A stretch of 64,000 nt of DNA, taken from the NCBI GenBank assembly GCA_942493375.1, contig OW818698.1, positions 4,898,001 to 4,962,000 on the forward strand, given 5' to 3'. Made by a program: the position numbers and the translations under genes. The DNA is from G942493375 sp942493375 (GTDB taxonomy: Bacteria; Armatimonadota; UBA5829). The notes below the pieces were generated by a model, which saw nothing but the letters and a program-made list of their open reading frames with translations, did not search any database and was not told the origin of the DNA. Below are positions 8,054 to 16,432 of this stretch, one piece after another; within the stretch, counting starts at the first letter, position 1; each line of letters opens with the position of its first letter.

Positions 8054-8572
8054 TTAGCTCTCAATTCCAACTCTCGCCAGTACGCCTTGTTTATAGTAAT
8101 GCTTGATCTCGCGCATTTCGGTGACCAGATCGGCTCTTTCAGTTATGCGTTTATCGACCCATCTGCCGGTGATTACCAGTTCAACGTGCTCAGGTTTGCT
8201 GTCGATGAGCTCAAGCAGTTCCTCTACACTAAAGAGTTCATAATGTGTAGCAATATTAGCTTCATCCATTATAACGAGTTGGTATTCACCTGATGTGATG
8301 GCCTTACGGATTTCATTTATACCATTTCTGGCAGCATTAATGTCTTCACTGTCTGGTTCATTATAGATAAAGCTGGGTCTCCCATACTGTTTGAGAGTGA
8401 TCTGATCAGACAGCCTGGCAAACGAATGCAGCTCGCTGTAGTCCATACCCTTCACGAATTGTCCGATAAAAACTTTGAACCCTGCTCCCGCAGCCCTCAT
8501 TGCCAGCCCGAGTGCTGCTGTTGTCTTGCCTTTACCCTCCCCTGTGTAAACATGCACATAACCTTTGTTCAT
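8054..8572 (-). CDS. cobO: Cob(I)yrinic acid a,c-diamide adenosyltransferase
   Basis: 172-residue BtuR/CobO/CobP-family enzyme that transfers the adenosyl group of ATP to the cobalt of corrinoids, giving coenzyme B12 forms. It opens MNKGYVHVYTGEGKGKTTAA with the P-loop GEGKGKTT (11-18), followed by GQFVKG, VIMDEANIA and a C-terminal RADLVTEMREIKHYY typical of the family. The start at 8572 is chosen because AAAGGAAG precedes it; the longer frame runs into the leader hairpins. Length is slightly below the usual 190 or so residues, lacking the N-terminal extension. A cobalamin riboswitch and a terminator precede it, so expression should fall when adenosylcobalamin is plentiful. Confidence 0.93.
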   Translation of the reverse strand: MNKGYVHVYTGEGKGKTTAALGLAMRAAGAGFKVFIGQFVKGMDYSELHSFARLSDQITLKQYGRPSFIYNEPDSEDINAARNGINEIRKAITSGEYQLVIMDEANIATHYELFSVEELLELIDSKPEHVELVITGRWVDKRITERADLVTEMREIKHYYKQGVLARVGIES

Positions 8573-8607
8573 TTCGCGACTTCCTTTTCTCGAATAGTGG
8601 GCTGGAA

Positions 8608-8650
8608 ACGCGAAAAGCGCACCAGGCCCGTTCGTCGGCAAGGTGCGCTC
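8608..8650 (-). terminator. Second leader hairpin before cobO
   Basis: On the minus strand AGCGCACC pairs with GGTGCGCT and is followed by TTTTC. It lies between the main terminator hairpin and the cobO ribosome site and could be a second stop signal or a leader structure. Confidence 0.5.
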
Positions 8651-8683
8651 GTATGCTCTGATCCGCAGTTTCTGTAAATACAA

Positions 8684-8725
8684 AGGCCCTTTCTCTCACC
8701 CAGATTGGGAGAGGGAAAGGGCCTG
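8684..8725 (-). terminator. Probable riboswitch-controlled terminator
   Basis: On the minus strand a strong stem (GGCCCTTTC... pairing with ...GAAAGGGCC, with an inner CTCTCCCA/TGGGTGAG stem) is followed by TTTGTAT. It lies directly downstream of the cobalamin riboswitch, as expected for an expression-platform terminator. Confidence 0.75.
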
Positions 8726-8759
8726 ATTTGCAGATGCGTATTAACGTATACGATCCGGC

Positions 8760-8935
8760 CCTTTGCTCGAAGGGTGTCCAGTCAGGATGAACCGGCTGGT
8801 TGATCAACCGTGTAAAGGTAGTCGGACTTGTCCCTTTCGGGCATTACCGTTGCGGCACAGCTCCGGACTCTCACCGGAATTCCCCCTGGTAAGCTGACAA
8901 AAAATCAGCACTCCACGGTTTCTCATACAAATGCA
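8760..8935 (-). promoter_or_regulatory. Cobalamin (B12) riboswitch
   Basis: Read on the minus strand, the segment contains the conserved cobalamin-aptamer elements in order: GGGAATTCCGGTGAGAGTCC, the core GAGCTGTGCCGCAACGGTAA, and CAAGTCCGACTACC, with paired flanking arms. It lies upstream of cobO and downstream of a good promoter, with terminator-like hairpins between it and the gene. Boundaries are approximate. Confidence 0.95.
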
Positions 8936-8958
8936 CAAGTGCAGATGTATCTGATCTG

Positions 8959-8987
8959 ATTGTATGACATTGCCAGAGAGTTGTCAA
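8959..8987 (-). promoter_or_regulatory. Sigma70-type promoter for riboswitch-cobO
   Basis: On the minus strand TTGACA (8987-8982) and TACAAT (8964-8959) are separated by exactly 17 bases, immediately upstream of the riboswitch. Confidence 0.8.
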
Positions 8988-9001
8988 ACCGAATTTATCT
9001 T

Positions 9002-9031
9002 TTGCACTGGATGGAGAAAGGTGACTATAAT
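9002..9031 (+). promoter_or_regulatory. Sigma70-type promoter for MBL-fold gene
   Basis: TTGCAC (9002-9007) and TATAAT (9026-9031) with an 18-base spacer, about 33 bases before the start codon of the metallo-hydrolase and divergent from the cobO promoter. Confidence 0.7.
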
Positions 9032-9063
9032 AGGCGGTAAGACGTTTTATTTTGAGGTGTTAT

Positions 9064-9888
9064 ATGCGTATACAATTTCTAGGCACGGCTGCTGCGGAAG
9101 GCTGGCCGGCAGTTTTTTGCAATTGTAATACTTGTAACAGGGCCCGTGCAGCGAGAGGGAAGAACCTGCGGAGCCGGTCTTCTATAATGATTGATGACCA
9201 CTACAAGATCGATCTCCCTCCGGACACCTTTCACCATATGATTCGCGAGAACCTTGATCTATCAGCGCTTTCGCATCTATTCATTACCCACTCACATGCA
9301 GACCACTTCTGTGTAGCTGAACTCGAATACATGGCAGAGCCGTTTGCCTATAACCTTAAAAATGCGCCTGTTCAGATATATGGCAATGATGCTGTTATCG
9401 ACAAAATCAAGAACCAGTGTGCCAATGTGATAGAGCAGGGGAGGCTGCCTGCAGAGCTCGTAGAGCTTCAAACCTTTGCACCTGTGAAAGCCGACCACCT
9501 GATATTCACTCCCATTTTGGCCTCTCATATGGCCGATGAGGTCTGCCTGAACTATGTCGTGCAGTCATCACCAGCATTCCTCTACACAGCAGACAGTGGA
9601 GCCTATTGTGAGCATACAATGGAATATCTCAGTGGATTGAAACTGGACTTACTCATCGCGGAGTGCACGCTCGGGACACAGGACTATGAACCGATAGGCC
9701 ACCAAACATTCCAAGGCGTTCTTGAGCTCAGGGGCAGACTGACCAAGTGCGGAGCTTTAGCTAAAGGAGCAAGGACAATACTCACCCATTTCTCTCACAA
9801 CATAGGTATGCTTCATGAGGAATTCGAAGCTATAGCCCGTCCCGAGGGAATAGAAATAGCTTACGATGGAATGGTAGTGGATTTGTAA
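9064..9888 (+). CDS. PhnP-like MBL-fold metallo-hydrolase
   Basis: 274-residue metallo-beta-lactamase-fold protein beginning MRIQFLGTAAAEGWPAVFC. The metal-binding motif HSHADH is intact, with later ligands plausible at ASHMADE, YTADSGAY and TILTHFSHN. The N-terminal CNCNTCNRAR is the PhnP-type Zn-finger-like segment (CxCxxC) seen in phosphodiesterases such as PhnP. The family hydrolyses phosphodiesters or similar small substrates; the physiological substrate is unknown. The start at 9064 is supported by GAGGTG upstream. It is divergent from the riboswitch-cobO unit, but I see no evidence of co-regulation. Confidence 0.85.
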   Translation: MRIQFLGTAAAEGWPAVFCNCNTCNRARAARGKNLRSRSSIMIDDHYKIDLPPDTFHHMIRENLDLSALSHLFITHSHADHFCVAELEYMAEPFAYNLKNAPVQIYGNDAVIDKIKNQCANVIEQGRLPAELVELQTFAPVKADHLIFTPILASHMADEVCLNYVVQSSPAFLYTADSGAYCEHTMEYLSGLKLDLLIAECTLGTQDYEPIGHQTFQGVLELRGRLTKCGALAKGARTILTHFSHNIGMLHEEFEAIARPEGIEIAYDGMVVDL

Positions 9889-9925
9889 CTCTTTCCCCCT
9901 TCTCAAGAAGGGGGGAACAAACAAA

Positions 9926-10960
9926 CTAAAAAAACTTCTTCGCAATCTTGAGTATTCCCTGGCTCCATGGGACTCTGTGGGATATTCCGCTGGCGTTTTT
10001 GAAGCTTTCGAGGTTATCCAGATACCATTGGTAGTTCCGGATCAGGGCGTCTTTGTTGGAAAACTTCGGTGCAAAGCCCAGGACTTTTTGGGCCTTTTCG
10101 ATTGAGACAAATGAGTCAGTAGAAGCAGTATCATAGACCCACTTATATAACGGTGACAGTTTGAGCTTTTCAAGGACCTTCAAAAGAGCAACTGCAGGGC
10201 CAGCTGGGATGCACTTGATCTTCTTTCCGAACCCGGCATAGTCCAGCACAGACTGGAAGTCTTCTTTCATCGTCCCAAACTCAGCTGAACCGACATTGAA
10301 TGCGTCATTGACTTGCTCAGCAGGAGCTGTAAGACAGGTATATATCACATCACACAGGTCAGCCACATCCAGCAATTGATATCTGTTCTTGCCGTTTCCG
10401 AGAAGTGGGAACCCCCTGCCATCTTTTGCCCAATCATAGAACAATGCAAAAACTCCCAGCCTTTCCGGGCCGATGAATGATTTTGGACGGATGATAGGGA
10501 CACACATTCCTTTACTTCGATACTCCATACATACCGCCTCAGCTTCGATCTTAGCCTGGCCGTAATCCCCTACACCTACAAGTTTGTCTGTTTCATATAT
10601 TGGGTGATGGTCAGGGACACCGTAAACAGCCGTTGATGAGATATGCACAACGCGCTCAATGCCATGTTTTGAAGCCGCATCTAATACATTGCGTGTGCCG
10701 TCGATGTCGGTTGTATATATGTTTTCCTTGGTATACAAAGGCAATGCAGCAGCGGTGTGGACTACGTGAGTGCACCCGTTCATGGCTGCTTTGAGTGCTT
10801 TTACGTCCCGAATATCACCTGCTATACATTTAATCTTATCTGCTTCAGGATAATCGAAAGGAGCTATATCATAAGATACAACATCACATCCATTAGCAAG
10901 CAGATGCCTGACCAGATTGATCCCAAGAAACCCGGAGCCACCCGTAACAAATACTACCAC
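9926..10960 (-). CDS. NAD-dependent epimerase/dehydratase (extended SDR)
   Basis: 344-residue extended short-chain dehydrogenase/reductase. The Rossmann loop TGGSGFLG lies at the very N-terminus, followed by DIRD, HTAA, the catalytic region HISSTAVYG and YGQAK, and a C-terminal sugar-nucleotide-binding-type domain. Such proteins epimerise or dehydrate nucleotide sugars; the exact substrate cannot be read off. The start is one of two adjacent GTG codons; the one at 10960 is chosen because GGAGGT lies seven bases before it. The frame extends further but would swallow this ribosome site. Confidence 0.85.
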   Translation of the reverse strand: MVVFVTGGSGFLGINLVRHLLANGCDVVSYDIAPFDYPEADKIKCIAGDIRDVKALKAAMNGCTHVVHTAAALPLYTKENIYTTDIDGTRNVLDAASKHGIERVVHISSTAVYGVPDHHPIYETDKLVGVGDYGQAKIEAEAVCMEYRSKGMCVPIIRPKSFIGPERLGVFALFYDWAKDGRGFPLLGNGKNRYQLLDVADLCDVIYTCLTAPAEQVNDAFNVGSAEFGTMKEDFQSVLDYAGFGKKIKCIPAGPAVALLKVLEKLKLSPLYKWVYDTASTDSFVSIEKAQKVLGFAPKFSNKDALIRNYQWYLDNLESFKNASGISHRVPWSQGILKIAKKFF

Positions 10961-11000
10961 CACAAATACCTCCACTGTCCATTAATACCAGTAAACGTAT

Positions 11001-11110
11001 CATAACATGCTAAGCCTCGGATGACCAACTACGTTTCGCAACCAAATTTAACAGCATCAAAATAACATGCTATCATGTTATTGAATCTGTAATCACAGGA
11101 GCATGTTATG
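11001..11110. promoter_or_regulatory. Candidate toxin-antitoxin operator with repeated half-sites
   Basis: A perfect inverted repeat AATAACATG-CTAT-CATGTTATT sits at about 11061-11082. Further half-sites occur as ATAACATGCTA near 11003-11013 and AGCATGTTATG overlapping the antitoxin start codon at about 11100-11110. Spaced half-sites of this kind are usual for ribbon-helix-helix antitoxin autoregulation. Confidence 0.7.
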
Positions 11111-11356
11111 GTTAGAACTCAGATACAGTTGACTGAAGAACAATACAAGAAACTAAAGACAATGGCAGGCAGCAAAGGAGTGTCGATTGCAGAAATTATA
11201 AGGCGATCGGTGGACAATACACTTGAAGCTGAAATAATGCTGGATATGAATGAGTTGCGAGCTAAAGCGTGTGCGGTTTTTGGTATATACAAGGATATCG
11301 AATCGGATGTTTCTGAAAATCACGATAAATATTTGTCGGAGGCGTACCAGGCTTGA
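11108..11356 (+). CDS. Ribbon-helix-helix antitoxin (VapB-like)
   Basis: 82-residue protein beginning MVRTQIQLTEEQYKKLKTMA, a ribbon-helix-helix (CopG/Arc-type) DNA-binding N-terminus, followed by a helical tail (GVSIAEIIRRSVDNTLE and onward) expected to wrap the toxin. The downstream PIN toxin starts in the last codons of this gene. The promoter region carries repeated CATGTTAT half-sites, so autorepression by the antitoxin and the complex is likely. It forms a stand-alone type II toxin-antitoxin module with its neighbour. Confidence 0.88.
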   Translation: MVRTQIQLTEEQYKKLKTMAGSKGVSIAEIIRRSVDNTLEAEIMLDMNELRAKACAVFGIYKDIESDVSENHDKYLSEAYQA

Positions 11357-11748
11357 ATGTATTTATTGACACATCAGCGTTCTATGCATTGTTGTCTAGT
11401 ACGGATTCAAATCATGATTCAGCGGTCAATGATTGGAAGACATTCATGAATGATGAGGCTACAAAATTCTGCACATCCAACTATGTAGTTGTAGAAACTT
11501 GTGCACTTGTAAGGAACCGGTTAGGCGATGATGCTATGCGTAGTTTCCTAGGTAATCTACTGCCTTTGGTAATGGTTATCTGGGTCGATCAAAAAACTCA
11601 CGCTGCCGCTTCCGCAGCAATGCTGGCTTATGGTAAGAATGGACCAAGTTTAGTTGACTGTTCATCATTTGTCATAATGCATGACATTGCTATTGAGACA
11701 GCTATGGCTTATGATAAGCACTTTTCCAATGAAGGCTTTTCTGTTTAG
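11353..11748 (+). CDS. PIN-domain toxin (VapC-like ribonuclease)
   Basis: 131-residue PIN-domain protein. The acidic metal-binding residues are in place: Asp6 (FIDTSAFYAL), Glu48 (VVVETCALV), Asp102 (SLVDCSSF) and Asp121 (AYDKHF). VapC-type toxins cleave tRNA or rRNA when the antitoxin is degraded. The start is TTG at 11353, sharing TTGA with the antitoxin stop, so the pair is translationally coupled. All four acidic residues being present suggests an active toxin. Confidence 0.88.
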   Translation: MNVFIDTSAFYALLSSTDSNHDSAVNDWKTFMNDEATKFCTSNYVVVETCALVRNRLGDDAMRSFLGNLLPLVMVIWVDQKTHAAASAAMLAYGKNGPSLVDCSSFVIMHDIAIETAMAYDKHFSNEGFSV

Positions 11749-11828
11749 CCCGTATTATTCACGAGCTCTTTGTCCTTAGCACCGATCAATATGTAATTTC
11801 GTATTTCATGGAACGGATAGAATAGCCA

Positions 11829-12737
11829 ATGTCATTTACCATAGGACAATATACGGCCCCGGCAGATGTTATTATCGACCATACCCGTTGCATCGCTTGC
11901 GGAGCCTGCGTAAAAGTGTGCAAAGGTTCTCCTCTGCAGATGCAGGACGGACGGGTCACCATAGATCAAAGCAGGATTTTTGGGTGTATAGCTTGTGGGC
12001 ATTGCGTGTCTGTATGTCCGGTTGGGTGTATCGAAGTCAACGGTAGGGGACTTAGTACTGAGGACTCTATATCTCTACCAAATCCCGATCAGTTACCCGG
12101 GTATGAGCAGTTAATGGCATTACTTACCAAGAGGCGCAGCACAAGAGAGTTTCAGGACCGGGATGTTGAACCGGAACTGATTAGCAAGATCATAGAAGCT
12201 GCAGAAACTGCACCATCGGGTGTGCCTCCATCACAGGTTCACGCCATCGTATTCAGCGGAAGAAACAAAGTCCAGCAGTTGCGAAGAGATATGACACAGG
12301 CCTTGAATGCCAAAAAATGGTTGATATCTCCAGTTGCGCTGGCACTGATGAGACCATTTATGGGTAAGTCCAGTGCAAGGATGATGAAGGAGTTTGTGAA
12401 GCCGGTATTTGGGTTGTACTTCAGATGCGATGAAGAAGGCACTGACTGGTTCTTGTATGATGCTCCACTCGGAATATTATTCTACGGCAATGAAATTTCC
12501 GACCCGGCAGACGCTTATATAGCCTCAACCTATGCGATGCTTGCTGCTGAATCATTGGGACTGGGAAACTGCATGCTTGGATTCCCCGGACTGATATTTA
12601 AGTATGACAAGAACCTTAGAAAGAAATACGGACTGCCAAATGGTATGCAGCCTGGTGTATTTGTGATCTTCGGACATCCGGATATTACATACAGAAAGGC
12701 GATACGCAGGCACATTGCAGGAGTTGAATACGCCTGA
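11829..12737 (+). CDS. Nitroreductase with N-terminal 2[4Fe-4S] ferredoxin domain
   Basis: 302-residue fusion. Two ferredoxin clusters are encoded by CIACGACVKVC and CIACGHCVSVCPVG in the first 70 residues, followed by an FMN-type nitroreductase domain beginning LLTKRRSTREFQDR, with APSGVPPSQ and ESLGLGNCMLGFPG as family landmarks. Such fusions transfer electrons from reduced ferredoxin to flavin and on to an unknown substrate, and are typical of anaerobes. It stands alone downstream of the toxin-antitoxin pair and converges with the next gene. The natural substrate is unknown. Confidence 0.9.
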   Translation: MSFTIGQYTAPADVIIDHTRCIACGACVKVCKGSPLQMQDGRVTIDQSRIFGCIACGHCVSVCPVGCIEVNGRGLSTEDSISLPNPDQLPGYEQLMALLTKRRSTREFQDRDVEPELISKIIEAAETAPSGVPPSQVHAIVFSGRNKVQQLRRDMTQALNAKKWLISPVALALMRPFMGKSSARMMKEFVKPVFGLYFRCDEEGTDWFLYDAPLGILFYGNEISDPADAYIASTYAMLAAESLGLGNCMLGFPGLIFKYDKNLRKKYGLPNGMQPGVFVIFGHPDITYRKAIRRHIAGVEYA

Positions 12738-12767
12738 TAAAAAGTACCTCAGCAGCAGTGTTACTCG

Positions 12768-14711
12768 CTATGGTGTCTTGTAGCTGGACATATCGACTGC
12801 CACCGAATATCCTGGTCCACTTTTTAGAATCAAACTCTGAAGCCCGGTGTTCTTAGGAGTTGGAAAAATCAATCTGAACTTAACCGTTTCACCTGGCTCA
12901 GGCTTCAATGTGATAGGGCGGAGTGCATTAGCAGAAATAATAGCTCTGCTGGAATAGCTTTGGCCATCAACATCCCTGAGTTCGATCTCGTTTGCTACTA
13001 CCTCAAATGCCCCTTCTGCAAAGTTTGTGTATTTGATAGAAACCATTGTGTAAGTGCTGTTTTCAGGCATTTCCAAGTCCGATATAGGCTTGTCGCTGAA
13101 AGCTACAGATTCTACCGTCATATCGTAATCACCAACAGGATATGTAACTCCTACTTTGCCTGGGATTATATCCAGAGGGGTGGAGCCGGTAGGGTCTTTT
13201 GGATCAGCAAAAGGAGCCGGCAACGCGGTAACTTTATCCCGTAGATTGTAGCGGGCGACATTCACGCTTTCGGCGTGTGATGGAGCAGTCAGTTTGGTCG
13301 CTTTGCCTATTGCAGGCATGGGAATAACAGCATAGCACTTCACCGGGTGCTCTGAGGGTAAGGGCTGGTCTAGCGCATTACCGGTTTCCTCGACACCCAC
13401 AAAACCCTGTTCACGGCTTACTCCATTGGAGTCAGTCGCCATCCAGTCTATGCTGGTCCGACCGACGCGCAAATCCGACCTGCCCGGATTTTGTAGCGTG
13501 TAATGTACTACCAACAATTTCTCGCCAACTTCAGGCCGTGTATATCGAGTCCCCGTTTTGACGCGGCTGGCTATGTATTCGAGGCTGTTGACGGTCAAAT
13601 GCAGCGGGTTTTCTTTACCTATTATATAAGTCTGGCCCAGTTGGCAATCATCCGTAGCTTCTTTGGCATCCTGTGAATCTTGTGTTTCTTCCTTGGCCGG
13701 ATCGCTTTTAGATCCGGTGTCATGTGTGGCAGTGTAACCAGGACCTTTGAACACCATTCGCTCACAGTAGAGTTCAGCCGTAATGCGCTTGATCTGGTCA
13801 CTGCCTTTTGTTGTCGATGCTCTGACGTTGAGAATGCCCAGGTTGTAGAACTCAATTCGAGCATACTCGTCCGTTAAACTTTTTCCGTAGAGTATGAGTG
13901 TGCCGTTTTTTTCCTTTGATTCACCGTTGCTGCCGTTGATTATGAAATCTTTGTGCCAGTCTCTCCAGCTCTGTGAAGTAACATATGCGAGTGTTATTTT
14001 CAGATTCGGAAATTCTACCTTGCTTGATCCTGTCTGCTTCACCGTAAAAGAGTCGATTTTCGATACCTTAGTGCAGTCCAGGCCATCTATTGTCAGCTTG
14101 AAGTTGTTGGATATCCACGTCTTCACGCTGCCTACATTATATGCCTTGATCCAAGCCTCCACACTTTCTGGAGTAACCGGAAGTGCAGTACCGGGTGCAA
14201 TTGTCATTGATATATATCCTGTATCTTTGTTTGAACCACCACATTCAGGGATGGTGGTTTCTGTCAGCAGGGCATTTGTGAACTTGGTCTGCTCTTTGTT
14301 GGTTAAAGTATAATCAAGGTAGAAAACATCACCGTTGTGGCTGGTGGATTTACCTGACCATGAGTCACTTATCCACTGACTTACAGACTGTGCTAAAGGG
14401 AAGACAGGCTGCAGTATTAATGGTTCGTATATAATCGAGCCGGGATGTTTTTTGGAATAGTAGCTTGGTCCTCCCGGTTCGGGGATCGCATCTGCACTTA
14501 CTACTCCACCATCTGCATTCCATAGATATCCTGATTTTATAGTGTCCAATATCAGGAAGTATTTCTGGGACACATACTGACGTTTATCGCCAGGTCCCCC
14601 AGTGGATCCTGCCTGTTTAGAGGTCAATGCGGCAGCGAATGACAACAAGGGACACAGTAATGTGAGAAAAACCAAGAGTCCAAAACTGATGCGGTGCAGA
14701 GTTTGATACAT
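12768..14711 (-). CDS. Secreted protein with DUF4352-like immunoglobulin-fold domains
   Basis: 647-residue exported protein with a clear signal peptide (RISFGLLVFLTLLCPLLSFAAA). The middle and C-terminal parts, including GEKLLVVHYTLQNPGRSDL and STYTMVSIKYTNFAEGAFEV, look like repeated DUF4352-type beta-sandwich modules that recur in bacterial surface proteins. A low-complexity, acidic and Lys-rich linker lies between the N-terminal half and these modules (SDPAKEETQDSQDAKEATDD). No catalytic motif is recognised. The start at 14711 is preceded by GGAGG seven bases upstream. It may be a ligand-binding or structural surface protein. Confidence 0.7.
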   Translation of the reverse strand: MYQTLHRISFGLLVFLTLLCPLLSFAAALTSKQAGSTGGPGDKRQYVSQKYFLILDTIKSGYLWNADGGVVSADAIPEPGGPSYYSKKHPGSIIYEPLILQPVFPLAQSVSQWISDSWSGKSTSHNGDVFYLDYTLTNKEQTKFTNALLTETTIPECGGSNKDTGYISMTIAPGTALPVTPESVEAWIKAYNVGSVKTWISNNFKLTIDGLDCTKVSKIDSFTVKQTGSSKVEFPNLKITLAYVTSQSWRDWHKDFIINGSNGESKEKNGTLILYGKSLTDEYARIEFYNLGILNVRASTTKGSDQIKRITAELYCERMVFKGPGYTATHDTGSKSDPAKEETQDSQDAKEATDDCQLGQTYIIGKENPLHLTVNSLEYIASRVKTGTRYTRPEVGEKLLVVHYTLQNPGRSDLRVGRTSIDWMATDSNGVSREQGFVGVEETGNALDQPLPSEHPVKCYAVIPMPAIGKATKLTAPSHAESVNVARYNLRDKVTALPAPFADPKDPTGSTPLDIIPGKVGVTYPVGDYDMTVESVAFSDKPISDLEMPENSTYTMVSIKYTNFAEGAFEVVANEIELRDVDGQSYSSRAIISANALRPITLKPEPGETVKFRLIFPTPKNTGLQSLILKSGPGYSVAVDMSSYKTP

Positions 14712-14868
14712 TATTCAACCTCCAAAGGCTCCGACTATACTACTAATGCCTGGCTTGTGCCAGAGGCATGGATATTCAGGATGTCAATGTATAGTAAATA
14801 CCTCTTTGACAACTGTCATTCCTGCTTCTATACTACAAACATTATGATTCAAGATAACCGAGGTCAAA

Positions 14869-16401
14869 ATGAGCAACTCTAAATTCATAGCCCTTAATGA
14901 AGACTGCAGCCATTATTTCTTTACCAGAGCAGACCAGGAACTTACTCCTGAGATCGTGGAGTCCTGGGTTGACCAGTATGCCGGCACTCAGGTTGAGCGA
15001 CTTCTTCTTAATCCCAATGCAATGAGGACCAGTTATGCCAGTGATGTTTGGGATCCTGTGTGGAAGGGTTATGACCCGGAGTTGGGGGATGATCAACCTC
15101 ACTTTGCCGGGCTTAAGGACAATCCGGAGGAAATTACTCCGATGCGGATATGGACTGATACTGCACTCAGGCTGCATATGTCCGGGATTGATGTGTATAG
15201 GTTGTGGATCGACGGCTGCCGGAAGGTGGGAATCTCTCCATGGGTCACCATGCGGATGAACGATGTGCACTCGGTTGAGAACGATCAGCATCCTATACAC
15301 AGCACCTTCTGGCGTGAGAATCCTCAGTTGCGTCGGATTGCTTACAAACTCACCTCCGGGTATGACCGGGCGTTTGACTACAGCTATAAAGAAGTCCGGG
15401 ACTATCATATGCTGCTGGTGAAGGAGCTTGTTGAGAGGTATGACTTTGATGGGTTTGAGTTGGACTGGATGCGCTTCAGTTTCCACTTTGCCCCTGGCAG
15501 CGAGGGAGAGGGGATAGGTATACTCAATGAGTTCATGTCTGATGTCCGCAAGCTGATGGATGAATGGGAAGTTAAGCGCGGACACAAGATCAGCATCGGC
15601 GTCAGAGTTCCATCGACTCCTGAGAAAGCCAGAGCTATGGGAATGGACGCAATAGAATGGGCTAAACGGGGCTTGATAGACACCATGAATATAACTCCAT
15701 TCTTCTCGACCATCGACACCGATATGCCTATAGAGATCTGGAAGCAGCTGCTGGACGGCACTGGAGTTACCCTGGGGGCTGGGTTTGAGATTCTGCTCAG
15801 CCCTTATCCTGCTTACAACAGCTCGAACCCGGAGTCTATCTTCAAGACCCGTCACACCAACTCCCTGGAAACAGCCAGAGGGTATGCAGCATCGGCTCTG
15901 GACCGGGGGGCTGATATAATCTACCTGTTTAACTACATGGACTCCCAGACCGCCATGGACGATCTCCATAACTATCCTACCCTCCTGAGAGAACTAGCGA
16001 CTCCGGAGACACTGGCGAACAAGACCCGCAGGCATGTTATCACCTACACCGACACCTGGGCTACCGGAGAGACCCCTGCGTTCCCGCTCCCGTCAACCTG
16101 CGAAGCAAACGGCTGGAATGAATTCCGATTGCATACCGGCCCTAAACCAACTACCGGAAATGCAGCATTGATCCTGGGTGCAGAATCCGGAACCATCACG
16201 TCTGAGACCATCAAGGTCTACATCAACGGCCACATAGTAACACTGGAAGGTCATACAGAGATGCCTATGCCCAGACCTGGGTTCCCACTGCATAAGTTCA
16301 ATGTCCCTCTCAGTTTCATGAAGAGAGGTTACAATATGATCGTGCTAACTTCTACTGAGAAGATTACTATTGGGTGGGTGGAGATCGTTGTGGAGGCTTA
16401 G
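14869..16401 (+). CDS. Glycosyl hydrolase-like TIM-barrel protein (cytoplasmic)
   Basis: 510-residue protein without a signal peptide. The central region reads like a (beta/alpha)8 glycosidase: KVGISPWVTMRMNDVHS, DYHMLLVKELVERYDFDGFE, LDWMRFSFHF, KISIGVRVPSTPEKARAMG and DIIYLFNYMDSQTA. The candidate catalytic acids lie in FDGFELDWMR. The C-terminal 110 residues look like a beta-sandwich domain. I cannot place it in a numbered GH family. The start at 14869 follows GAGGT. The downstream sigma-factor gene begins about 30 bases after its stop, so they may be co-transcribed. Confidence 0.7.
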   Translation: MSNSKFIALNEDCSHYFFTRADQELTPEIVESWVDQYAGTQVERLLLNPNAMRTSYASDVWDPVWKGYDPELGDDQPHFAGLKDNPEEITPMRIWTDTALRLHMSGIDVYRLWIDGCRKVGISPWVTMRMNDVHSVENDQHPIHSTFWRENPQLRRIAYKLTSGYDRAFDYSYKEVRDYHMLLVKELVERYDFDGFELDWMRFSFHFAPGSEGEGIGILNEFMSDVRKLMDEWEVKRGHKISIGVRVPSTPEKARAMGMDAIEWAKRGLIDTMNITPFFSTIDTDMPIEIWKQLLDGTGVTLGAGFEILLSPYPAYNSSNPESIFKTRHTNSLETARGYAASALDRGADIIYLFNYMDSQTAMDDLHNYPTLLRELATPETLANKTRRHVITYTDTWATGETPAFPLPSTCEANGWNEFRLHTGPKPTTGNAALILGAESGTITSETIKVYINGHIVTLEGHTEMPMPRPGFPLHKFNVPLSFMKRGYNMIVLTSTEKITIGWVEIVVEA

Positions 16402-16432
16402 GGAGACTAGGGAACTAGGGGATAGGGAGACT

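Noticed and set aside
14842..15969. 375-residue minus-strand frame opposite the TIM-barrel gene
   Set aside because: It is entirely antisense to a well-supported gene with a ribosome site and barrel motifs, and has no recognisable domain.
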